Origin: Rhodoplanes tepidamans
Lineage (GTDB): Bacteria; Pseudomonadota; Alphaproteobacteria; Rhizobiales; Xanthobacteraceae
Reading direction: 5' to 3'
NCBI RefSeq assembly: GCF_030813915.1
Contig: NZ_JAUSUJ010000009.1
Location: forward strand, 162,679-226,678
Length of the DNA: 64,000 bases
The notes beneath the pieces are model-generated. The model saw nothing but the letters and a program-made list of their open reading frames with translations, did not search any database and had not been told where the DNA came from. The stretch's first letter is position 1. Every line of letters starts with the position of its first letter. Shown in pieces: positions 57,555-64,000 of the stretch. The translations under genes and the position numbers were made by a program.

Positions 57555-58345
57555 GACGAGTCCCCGTCCTCGCGCTGCTGGTCGCGGCGCTCGCCGCGGT
57601 CCTGGCGCCGCTTCCGGCATCGGCCCAGCCGGCGCCGCCCGCCAAGGCGCCCAAGATCGTGGCGTCGACCACCTGGGTGGCGGCGTTCGCCCGGGCGGCC
57701 GGCGCCACCGACATCACGGTCGTGGCGCCCGCGAACCTGCCGCATCCGCCCGACTACGACCCGCGGCCGTCCGATCTCGCCGCCGTCGCCGACGCCGCGT
57801 TCGTGCTGATGGCGCCGTTCGACGGCTTCGCCAGACGGCTGCGCGAGGCGGCTGGCAGCACGGCCCGGGTCGTCACGGTCGATCTGGTGAACGCGCCCGA
57901 GACCATCCGCGCCGAGGTGACACGGCTCGGCGCCCTGTTCGGCACCGAGGCCGCGGCGGCGGCGTTCCTGGCGCGGTTCGATGCGGAGCATGCGCGGCTG
58001 TCCGCCGAGATCGCGGACCGGCTCGGCCGGCAGCGGCCGCGGACGGTGGCGCAGCGCTTCATGGCGCCGTGGGCGCGGCTCGCCAGCCTGGAGCTGGTGG
58101 GGACCTACGGGCCGGGGCCGCTGCAGCCGGCGCAGCTCGCCGAGCTCGCGGCCAAGTCGCCCGGCCTCGTCCTGAAGAACGGCCATTCGGAGCGCGAGGG
58201 CGCGCCGTCCGCCGGCCGCGCCATCGCCCAGGCGACGGGCGCCCGGGAGGTCGCGCTCCTGAACTTCCCGGCCGACCAGGATCTGCTCGGCCTGTTCCGG
58301 GAGAATGCACGCCGGATCGTCGCGGCGGCAGGAGCGACGAACTGA
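57551..58345 (+). CDS. Zinc/manganese-type ABC transporter substrate-binding protein
   Basis: This 264-residue periplasmic metal receptor (cluster 9, ZnuA-like) has a signal peptide (about 1-26, ending SASAQ). The mature N-lobe begins KIVASTTWVAAFARAAG. NLPHPPDYDPRPSDLAAV near 61-78 carries the first His and the usual linker sequence, and FDGFARRL follows. The long backbone helix is AEHARLSAEIADRLGRQ. It lacks the long His-rich loop of E. coli ZnuA, so zinc is not certain; manganese is possible. ATGA overlap with the permease. Confidence 0.88.
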   Translation: MRRVPVLALLVAALAAVLAPLPASAQPAPPAKAPKIVASTTWVAAFARAAGATDITVVAPANLPHPPDYDPRPSDLAAVADAAFVLMAPFDGFARRLREAAGSTARVVTVDLVNAPETIRAEVTRLGALFGTEAAAAAFLARFDAEHARLSAEIADRLGRQRPRTVAQRFMAPWARLASLELVGTYGPGPLQPAQLAELAAKSPGLVLKNGHSEREGAPSAGRAIAQATGAREVALLNFPADQDLLGLFRENARRIVAAAGATN

Positions 58346-58429
58346 CCGGCAGACGGGCTGACCGGCACCGCTCCCGCCCGGGCCGCGCTGCGGCCGGAGC
58401 GGGTGGCGGTCGCGCCGGATCGTCGGGGA

Positions 58430-58606
58430 TCAGATCAGGTCGTTGTCGACGCAGTAGGCGATGGCGGACCGGTCGGTCGTGGTGCGCGTCTCCTGACGGC
58501 CGGCGGGACGGCCCGGCTCGGCGCGCTCCACCGCGCTGTCGCGCCCGTCCTGGGCGGTCGGCGCGGTCGCGTCGGTGTCGAAGGTTCGCAGGTCGGAACG
58601 GCTCAT
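58430..58606 (-). CDS. Small 58-residue protein of unknown function
   Basis: A short frame starting MSRSDLRTFDTDATAPTAQ with a strong GGAGAA ribosome site 5 bases before the ATG at 58606. The middle is Arg/Glu/Thr-rich and disordered-looking, and the end is SAIAYCVDNDLI. It has no signal peptide and no recognised domain. The good ribosome site is the main argument that it is real. It is convergent with the metal importer operon. Confidence 0.45.
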   Translation of the reverse strand: MSRSDLRTFDTDATAPTAQDGRDSAVERAEPGRPAGRQETRTTTDRSAIAYCVDNDLI

Positions 58607-58947
58607 TGCACTTCTCCGGAAGGCACGCCGGATGCGTGCCGGGGGTTCTTTCGGTCGTCGGCCCACGGGCGCTCTCGCCCGCCGGCCCCGTTTGATGTGG
58701 GGGCCCGATCGGGCGCAAGTAAGGTGTCGCGGTGGCGGGATTGGTTCGATGCCGGACGCGATCGCGGCACTGTCCGCGAGGCCGATGAACGATCTCTTGA
58801 GCCGAAGGCGCCGCGGCGCCGTTCGTGATCACGAAGGCGCGAGTGCGATTGCCGGCACGCGTGGCGCCGACGCAACGGTCGGCCGCCGGAACTCCGTATA
58901 CGAAGTGTAAACCAAGGCGGGAAATCACCGCCGATGCAGCTGCGGCG
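58607..58947. other. Intergenic region, nothing recognised
   Basis: This 341-bp stretch has no gene or clear repeat that I could support. It presumably carries the promoter of the 58-residue protein. Confidence 0.4.
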
Positions 58948-60150
58948 CTACTCCGTCGCCGCGGCGCCGACGAACGGGGCGAGCCGCACCGCGAGGTCGA
59001 GCAGCACCTCGTCGCCGCCCGCCCAGCCGATGAAGGACAGGCCCACCGGGCAGCCCTCGATCGTGCCGACCGGGATGGTGACCTGGGGCAGGCCGGCCAT
59101 CCCGGCCGTGCAGGTGAGCCGCATCACCCGCACCCGGAAGGACTCGAGCAGGTCCTGGGGCGCGTCGGCGCGCGGCGCGATGCACGGCACCGTCGGCAGG
59201 GCCAGCACGGTGCCGGGCTTCGCCACGCCGCGGATCCAGGCGAGCGCCTTGGCCTTGACGGCGTATTGCGCGGCGGCGGCCGCCTCGGTCACGGTGGAGG
59301 CGAACTCCATGCGCTCGCGCACGCCGGGCCCGAAGCGCGGCCGCTTCGTCTCGACGAAGTCGCCGTAGACCTGCCAGATCTCGCGGCCCTGGATGATGCG
59401 GAACGCCTCGCGCCAGACGTCGAAGCCGTCCGGTGCGATGGCGCCGTGGGTCATCGCGGGCAGGGCGCCGCGCATGGTGTCGAGCGCGTCCTGCAGGAGG
59501 GTGGCGACATCGTCGTCGGCCTGGCTGAAGGCGTCGTCGAGCACGATCAGCTTCTCGATCGCGGCCGGCACCGGCGTGCCGCCGAGCAGCACCGCGCCGA
59601 GCGCCCGGAACACCCCGGGCGCCGCCGACATCCAGCCGGCGACGTCGAAGGAGGGCGCCATCGCCATGGCCCCGGCGAGCGACACGCGGTCGTGGGTCGG
59701 CCGGATGCCGTACAGCCCGCAGAAGGCGGCCGGCACCCGCACCGAGCCGCCGGTGTCGGAGCCGATCGCCACGTCGCAGGCGCCGGCCGAGGCGGCCGAG
59801 GCCGAGCCGCTCGACGAGCCGCCCGGGATGCGGCCGGGCGCCCGCGGGTTGAGCGGCGTGCCGTAATGCGCGTTCACCCCGGCGACGCTGAAGAAGAACT
59901 CGTCGCACACGGTCTTGCCCGTGATGGTGGCGCCGGCCGCGAGCAGCTTCGCCACCAGGTCGGCGTGTGCGGTCGCCGGCGGATGCGCCTCGAGCCAGTC
60001 CGGATTGCCGCCGCCGGTGCGCTCGCCGGCGATGTCGTACATGTCCTTGACGGCGACCGAGAGTCCGGCGAGCGGGCCGGCCGGGGCACCCGCCACGGGC
60101 GCGGCGAGGTCGTGCGGCACGAAGGCGGAGCGGAAGGTTTCGGTCGGCAT
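58948..60150 (-). CDS. Amidase (amidase signature family)
   Basis: This 400-residue hydrolase has the Ser-cisSer-Lys machinery: Lys in LSVAVKDMYDIAG near 31-43, cis-Ser and nucleophile in PGGSSSGSASAASAGACDVAIGSDTGGS-type text near 110-137. Family members hydrolyse amides such as indoleacetamide, aryl amides or, in GatA, glutamine. It is shorter than GatA and lacks gatB/gatC neighbours, so the tRNA-linked role is unlikely. The ATG at 60150 gives MPTETFRSAF. Substrate unknown. Confidence 0.9.
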   Translation of the reverse strand: MPTETFRSAFVPHDLAAPVAGAPAGPLAGLSVAVKDMYDIAGERTGGGNPDWLEAHPPATAHADLVAKLLAAGATITGKTVCDEFFFSVAGVNAHYGTPLNPRAPGRIPGGSSSGSASAASAGACDVAIGSDTGGSVRVPAAFCGLYGIRPTHDRVSLAGAMAMAPSFDVAGWMSAAPGVFRALGAVLLGGTPVPAAIEKLIVLDDAFSQADDDVATLLQDALDTMRGALPAMTHGAIAPDGFDVWREAFRIIQGREIWQVYGDFVETKRPRFGPGVRERMEFASTVTEAAAAAQYAVKAKALAWIRGVAKPGTVLALPTVPCIAPRADAPQDLLESFRVRVMRLTCTAGMAGLPQVTIPVGTIEGCPVGLSFIGWAGGDEVLLDLAVRLAPFVGAAATE

Positions 60151-60354
60151 GGCGCTGTCCGGATTCTGTTCGGGAGGGGCTTCGTCGATGGTCGCGAAAG
60201 GGGACCCCGAGTCAACCGAGGCGGCCGCAACGCTTCCCCGCGGCCGGCGCGGGCCGCGGCGCGCGGGCGGCCGGTGCCGCGCTGCCGACGGAACCCGGCG
60301 GGACACCCCGGGTTACCACGACGGCGCCGGGCGGTCCGGCGCGGGAGACCCCCG

Positions 60355-60747
60355 ATGTCGCTGCCCCTGGTGCTCGGCCCGACCATCATCCTGGTGGCCC
60401 TGACCTTCCTGCTGATGCTGTGCGCCGGCGGCCGGGTCGCGACCGGCCGCAGCCTGACCGGCCGGGGCGGGGCGGTGTCGTCCTCCGGCTGCGCGGCGGC
60501 GCTCGACGCGCAGTACCGGCTCCCGGTCCTGCTCTACGTGCTGACCGTGCTGTCGATGGCGACGCGGCACGCCGACCTGATCTTCGTGCTGCTCGCCTGG
60601 GTGTTCGCGGTGCTGCGCGTCCTGCAGGCGCTCGCGCTGGCGACCGGCCGCGCCGGCACCGGCCCCGGCATGCTGGACGCCGCCGGCGCCCTGGTGCTCG
60701 CCGTCGCCTGGGGCGTCTTCGCGGTCCGCATCCTGCTGGGGTTCTGA
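60355..60747 (+). CDS. MAPEG-family membrane protein
   Basis: This 130-residue protein has four hydrophobic helices. LDAQYRLPVLLYVLTVLSM near 51-69 and the following loop resemble the MAPEG (glutathione-related membrane enzyme) family, which often has the (N/A)xxExxxxFxxL variant at this place. The Glu is not conserved here, so catalysis is uncertain. GCGGGAG precedes the ATG. Confidence 0.75.
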   Translation: MSLPLVLGPTIILVALTFLLMLCAGGRVATGRSLTGRGGAVSSSGCAAALDAQYRLPVLLYVLTVLSMATRHADLIFVLLAWVFAVLRVLQALALATGRAGTGPGMLDAAGALVLAVAWGVFAVRILLGF

Positions 60748-60758
60748 GGCCCGGCCGC

Positions 60759-61238
60759 TCACCCGCGCGCCGGGGCGCGGCGTCCCGCGAGGGCGAGGCC
60801 GTCGCGGATGTTCAGGCCGATCAGGGCGAGATTGACGGCGCCGGCGAGCAGCTCCAGCGCCTGCACGGCCTGGAAGGCCGGGCCGAAATCGCCGCGGCCG
60901 GACAGCACCGCCAGCGTGACGGCGCAGGGGACCAGCACGAGCACGCCGTTGGCCGCGATGAACGGCATGCGGCGCATCTTGGTCAGGACGGCGGGCGCGG
61001 CGCTGCCGCCGGCGAGGCGGGCGCCCGTCAGGCCGGTCACGGCGAGCGCCGGCACCAGCAGCAGGAGCCCCCAGGCGATCGCCTGCTTGACGGCCGTGAC
61101 GGCGGCGAGATCGGCGAACAGCTCGGACCAGGCCGTGGTGGTCCAGAACACCAGGATGGTCACGAAGGCGGCGGTGCCGGCGAGGCCGTGGGCCACCGGC
61201 AGGCTCGAGCGGGCGGGGCGGACGTCGGTCGCGGACAT
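60759..61238 (-). CDS. Hypothetical four-helix membrane protein in a MarR operon
   Basis: This 159-residue inner-membrane protein has helices near 20-37, 50-72, 90-112 and 125-145. Its family was not recognised. It begins 25 bp after a MarR-type regulator on the same strand and is probably co-transcribed with it. A link to stress or drug response is suggested only by that neighbour. It is convergent with the MAPEG gene. Confidence 0.75.
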   Translation of the reverse strand: MSATDVRPARSSLPVAHGLAGTAAFVTILVFWTTTAWSELFADLAAVTAVKQAIAWGLLLLVPALAVTGLTGARLAGGSAAPAVLTKMRRMPFIAANGVLVLVPCAVTLAVLSGRGDFGPAFQAVQALELLAGAVNLALIGLNIRDGLALAGRRAPARG

Positions 61239-61263
61239 GGCAGTCTCCCTCGGTCGCAATGGA

Positions 61264-61791
61264 TCAGTCGGTCTCCGCGGCCGCCTCCGAAACGGCGTCC
61301 GGCGCGGTCTCGAGCGCGGCCTCCAGCCGCGCCAGCAGGGTGCGCATGACGACGGTGGCGTCGGCGATGTCGTCCGCCGACAGCCCGTCGGCGAGCAGGC
61401 CGTCGGCGAGGCCGTTCGACCAGCCGACATGGCGCAGGATGGCCGCGTCGTAGGCCTCGCGGCCCGACGGCGTCAGCACCGCCAGCTTGGCGCGGCGGTG
61501 GTACGGATTGGCCGCGAAGCCGACCAGCCCCTCGGCCGCCAGCACGTCGACGACGCGCTGCACCGACTGGCGGGTGAGGCCCATGTCGCGGGCGATGTGG
61601 GCGACCGGCGCCCCGCGCCCGGCCATCGCGATGGCGCCCAGCACCTGCCAGCGGGCGCTGGTGAGCCCGATCGGCGCCACCAGCCGGTCGCCGGCGGCGA
61701 GCAGCCGGCCGTTGAGCCGGAAGGTCTCCAGCATCAGCTCCGTGAGGGCGTCGCCCGCGGCGGTCTGGGTCTCGTGGAAGCGTCCTGACAT
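61264..61791 (-). CDS. MarR-family transcriptional regulator
   Basis: This 175-residue dimeric winged-helix repressor has a DNA-binding core at about residues 45-110 (TSARWQVLGAIAMAG, VAHIARDMGLTRQSVQRVVDVLAAEGLV, ANPYHRRAKLAVLTPSGREAY). The wing with the HRRAK basic residues is typical. The ATG at 61791 is used; a TTG at 61803 is possible. A perfect palindrome 20 bp upstream is its likely operator. Confidence 0.9.
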   Translation of the reverse strand: MSGRFHETQTAAGDALTELMLETFRLNGRLLAAGDRLVAPIGLTSARWQVLGAIAMAGRGAPVAHIARDMGLTRQSVQRVVDVLAAEGLVGFAANPYHRRAKLAVLTPSGREAYDAAILRHVGWSNGLADGLLADGLSADDIADATVVMRTLLARLEAALETAPDAVSEAAAETD

Positions 61792-61810
61792 GACAGGATA
61801 CAATCATAAC

Positions 61811-61824
61811 GACAGCATGCTGTC
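61811..61824. promoter_or_regulatory. Palindromic operator candidate of the MarR regulator
   Basis: GACAGCATGCTGTC is a perfect 14-bp palindrome between the divergent marR and rsmB-type genes, 20 bp before the regulator start. A second, looser dyad CCTG-N6-CAGG (61784-61797) overlaps the start codon. Two sites around the promoter suit MarR autorepression. Confidence 0.65.
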
Positions 61825-61899
61825 AATATGGGGGAGGCCCCGCCGGAGCGGGCGCGGGTCGATGCTGGATATTCGGGGCGCGGTGTGGGACAGGGGCGC

Positions 61900-63204
61900 A
61901 TGACACCCGCTGCCCGCATCTCCGCCGCCATCGACGTGCTCGCCGATATCGAGGCCCGCCGCCGTCCCGCCACCGACGCCTTGAAGGACTGGGGCCTCTC
62001 GCATCGCTTCGCCGGGTCCGGTGACCGCGCCGCCATCGCCGGGCTGGTCTACGACGCGCTGCGCCGCAAGGCCTCGGCGGCGCATCTGCTGGGCGAGGCG
62101 ACGCCGCGCGCCACCGTGCTCGGGATGCTGCGGCTGGACCGCGGGCTCGATCTCGCCGCGGTGGAAAAGCTGTGCGACGGCAGCCGCTTCGCGCCCGATC
62201 CTCTGGACGCGCGCGAACGCGCCGCGCTGGCCGGGACCGACCTCGTCGACGCGCCGGCCCATGTCGCCGGCGACTATCCCGAATGGCTCGACCTGCCGCT
62301 CGCCCGGGTGTTCGGCGACGACCGGGTCGAGGAGGGGCGGGCGCTCGCCCAGCGGGCGCCGCTCGATCTGCGCGTCAACACGCTCGCCGCCGACCGCGAC
62401 AAGCTCGCGGGGGCGCTCTCCCACCTGCGGCCGGCGCCGACCCGGTGGTCGCCGGCCGGCCTGCGCGTGGTCGTCGGGGCCGAGCAGAAGAGCCCGCCCG
62501 TGCATGCCGAGCCGGCCTTCATCAAGGGCCAGGTCGAGATCCAGGACGAGGGCTCCCAGGTCGCCGCGCTGATCGCGGCGGCGCGGCCGGGCGAGCAGGT
62601 GATCGACCTGTGCGCCGGCGGCGGCGGCAAGACCCTGGCGCTCGCCGCCACCATGGAGAACAAGGGGCAGCTCTACGCCACCGACCTCGACAAGCGGCGG
62701 CTCGCGCCGATCCATGCCCGGCTGGAGCGCGCCGGGGTGCGCAACGTGCAGGTCCGCACGCCCGGCCGGGAGACCGACGTGCTGGAGGACGTGTCCGGCC
62801 GCGCCGACCTGGTGCTGGTCGATGCGCCCTGCACCGGCACCGGCACCTGGCGCCGCAATCCCGACGCCAAGTGGCGCATTCGGCCGGGCTCGCTGTCCGA
62901 GCGGCTCGCCCAGCAGGCGACCGTGCTGGACCGGGCCGCCGGCCTGGTGCGCCCGGGCGGCCGCGTCGTCTACGTCACCTGCTCGCTGCTCGCCGACGAG
63001 AACACCGACCAGATCCAGGCGTTCCTGGCCCGCCACCCGGGGTTCTCTCCGGTGCCGCCGGAGGAGGCCGTGACGGCGGCGCTCGGCGACGCAGCACCGG
63101 CCTTCCTGGAATCGGTGCTGACCTTCCCCGAAGGCCTGCTGATGACCCCGCGCCGCACCGGCACGGACGGCTTTTTCGTCAGCGTGCTGCGACGGGAGGA
63201 GTGA
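61900..63204 (+). CDS. RsmB/NOP-family RNA (cytosine-5) methyltransferase
   Basis: This 434-residue enzyme has an N-terminal NusB-like helical region (about 1-135) and a Rossmann methyltransferase domain (about 220-430). SAM binding is shown by VIDLCAGGGGKTLALAA near 233-249 and ATDLDKRRL. The two catalytic cysteines are in DAPCTGTGTWRRNPD near 311 and VTCSLLADEN near 365. The family methylates 16S rRNA C967 (RsmB) or other RNA sites, and the exact target is not certain. The ATG at 61900 is preceded by AGGGGCG. Confidence 0.92.
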   Translation: MTPAARISAAIDVLADIEARRRPATDALKDWGLSHRFAGSGDRAAIAGLVYDALRRKASAAHLLGEATPRATVLGMLRLDRGLDLAAVEKLCDGSRFAPDPLDARERAALAGTDLVDAPAHVAGDYPEWLDLPLARVFGDDRVEEGRALAQRAPLDLRVNTLAADRDKLAGALSHLRPAPTRWSPAGLRVVVGAEQKSPPVHAEPAFIKGQVEIQDEGSQVAALIAAARPGEQVIDLCAGGGGKTLALAATMENKGQLYATDLDKRRLAPIHARLERAGVRNVQVRTPGRETDVLEDVSGRADLVLVDAPCTGTGTWRRNPDAKWRIRPGSLSERLAQQATVLDRAAGLVRPGGRVVYVTCSLLADENTDQIQAFLARHPGFSPVPPEEAVTAALGDAAPAFLESVLTFPEGLLMTPRRTGTDGFFVSVLRREE

Positions 63205-63240
63205 TCTCGCCTGCCGGCCGTCGACATTGCGGGAAGACTT

Positions 63241-63257
63241 GTATCATGTCATGATAC
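63241..63257. promoter_or_regulatory. Palindromic operator of the higBA operon
   Basis: GTATCATG-T-CATGATAC is a perfect 8-bp inverted repeat around one central base. It ends 3 bp before the higB start and overlaps the likely ribosome site. HigA-type antitoxins commonly repress from such sites. Confidence 0.75.
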
Positions 63258-63260
63258 GGC

Positions 63261-63545
63261 GTGATCCGATCGTATCGGGACGAACTGACCAGGAAGATCG
63301 CGGCCGGACAGCGTCCGAAGGGGTTTCCGGCCGATCTGGTGCGCCGCGCCGTTCGCAAGCTGACCATGCTCGACCTCGCCGTTCGTCTCGACGACCTGCG
63401 CTCGCCGCCCGGCAACCACCTGGAGGCGTTGGCCGGCGACCGGGCCGGGCAGCACTCCGTCCGGATCAACGACCAGTTCCGCATCTGCTTCGTGTGGACC
63501 GAGTCCGGGCCCGAGCAGGTCGAGATCGTCGACTACCACGGCTGA
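63261..63545 (+). CDS. higB: Type II toxin, HigB (RelE/ParE superfamily)
   Basis: This 94-residue ribosome-dependent mRNA endonuclease toxin has the family motifs FPADLVRRAVRKLTMLDLA near 22-40, LRSPPGNHLEALAGDRAGQHSVRINDQFRICF-type text near 46-77 and VDYHG at the end. GTG start beneath a perfect palindrome. Toxin precedes antitoxin, as usual for higBA. Confidence 0.93.
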   Translation: MIRSYRDELTRKIAAGQRPKGFPADLVRRAVRKLTMLDLAVRLDDLRSPPGNHLEALAGDRAGQHSVRINDQFRICFVWTESGPEQVEIVDYHG

Positions 63546-63559
63546 CCTCGGAGCCCGCC

Positions 63560-63853
63560 ATGACCAGCATCCTGCCCCCCGTCCATCCCGGCGAGATCCT
63601 GCGGGAGGAGTATCTGGTCCCGCTCGCGATGAGCGCCGGCGCGCTGGCGAAGCAGCTGCACGTGCCGCGGACCCGGATCGAGCGGCTGGCGGCCGAGCAG
63701 ACCGCGATGACACCCGACACGGCGCTGCGGCTGGCGGCGTTCTTCCGCACGACGCCGGAGTTCTGGATGAACATGCAGACCGCGTACGACCTCAAGATCG
63801 AGGCCGCGGCGAAGCGGGACGAGATCGCCAGGATCGCGGCGCGGGCCGCCTGA
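63560..63853 (+). CDS. higA: Antitoxin HigA (XRE-type helix-turn-helix)
   Basis: This 97-residue antitoxin begins with the family signature ILPPVHPGEILREEYL. The helix-turn-helix lies at about 22-62 (MSAGALAKQLHVPRTRIERLAAEQTAMTPDTALRLA), followed by FFRTTPEFWMNMQTAYDL near 65-82. It neutralises HigB and represses the operon. Gap to the toxin is 14 bp. Confidence 0.95.
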   Translation: MTSILPPVHPGEILREEYLVPLAMSAGALAKQLHVPRTRIERLAAEQTAMTPDTALRLAAFFRTTPEFWMNMQTAYDLKIEAAAKRDEIARIAARAA

Positions 63854-63879
63854 TACCGCATTCGGCTGATCAGTTCGGT

Positions 63880-63921
63880 GGTCATTCCGGGGCGTCGCGC
63901 AGCGGCGAACCCGGCGACTGT
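63880..63921. repeat. Partial palindromic intergenic element
   Basis: GGTCATTCCGGGGCGTCGCG and the following CGGCGAACCCGG match one side of a common Rhizobiales intergenic palindrome. It appears truncated next to the transposase end. Confidence 0.45.
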
Positions 63922-63929
63922 CTTGAATG

Positions 63930-64000
63930 TCAAGCGTGCGAGTATGCGACGTCGGCTTTGACGAGGCCGTTGGCGATGACGAGGATCTTTCTGGCGACGG
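63930..64000 (-). mobile_element. 3' end of a transposase gene (cut by the window edge)
   Basis: The minus strand reads VARKILVIANGLVKADVAYSH and then stops at 63930. The RKxLVIxNxLV pattern is the usual C-terminus of IS110- or IS5-type transposases. Only about 23 codons are inside the window, so the family and integrity cannot be judged. Confidence 0.5.

Noticed and set aside
58948..60150. GatA subunit of the tRNA amidotransferase
   Set aside because: Shorter than GatA and without gatB or gatC nearby; called a general amidase instead.

Overview
The window is GC-rich chromosomal DNA from an alphaproteobacterium, almost certainly of the Hyphomicrobiales (Rhizobiales). This rests on gene order rather than on any marker RNA: rpsF-rpsR-DUF2232-rplI, fabD-fabG-acpP-fabF-mltG-yicC-gmk, rsmA-pdxA-surA-lptD-lptG/pepA-holC, and an IscU-like gene next to folE and hisI. 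Palindromic intergenic repeats of the Rhizobiales type are also present. The genus is not resolved. No rRNA, tRNA or CRISPR array was seen.

Layout. 1-3266: a repeat-rich leader, then an ACS-family MFS carrier and a D-2-hydroxyacid dehydrogenase. 3429-5890 (minus): a YadA-like trimeric autotransporter with a translationally coupled mini-protein. 6249-8237 (minus): thrS. 8238-20656: an accessory region of four tandem modules. Each module is a TAXI-type periplasmic binding protein followed by a single-pass membrane protein with a C-terminal Sel1-like domain. The binding protein of module 3 is reduced to its two ends. No TRAP permease is present. 20587-24635: yidD, a ClpP-like periplasmic protein, an IscU-like scaffold, folE and hisI. 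24731-27242 (minus): ribosomal operon rpsF-rpsR-DUF2232-rplI. 27537-29486: divergent SDR and LysR genes. 29538-36502: fatty acid synthesis and cell wall genes through gmk. 36611-38763: a two-gene AAA ATPase plus HNH nuclease cassette resembling Septu (PtuAB), inserted between gmk and the rsmA operon. 38791-46102 (minus): a hypothetical membrane protein, rsmA, pdxA, surA, lptD and lptG, with lptF missing from its usual place. 46619-49385: pepA and holC, split by a VapBC-type toxin-antitoxin pair. 49622-55178: a lipoprotein, an S10 carboxypeptidase, guaB, and ppk2 behind a consensus Pho box. 55387-58606: a cupin, a zinc/manganese-type ABC importer and a small protein. 58948-63204: an amidase, a MAPEG protein, a MarR regulator with a membrane protein, and an RsmB-type methyltransferase. 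63261-64000: HigBA and the 3' end of a transposase.

How the genes work together. The core blocks are textbook operons with overlapping ATGA/GTGA/TGATG junctions: type II fatty acid synthesis, lipopolysaccharide transport to the outer membrane, translation, and the zinc importer. The most unusual region is 8.9-20.7 kb. Binding proteins of a transporter family are paired repeatedly with membrane proteins that carry a conserved cytoplasmic N-terminal motif, one transmembrane helix and a periplasmic Sel1-like repeat region. This looks like a periplasmic sensing or scaffolding system rather than a transporter. That reading is inference from architecture only.
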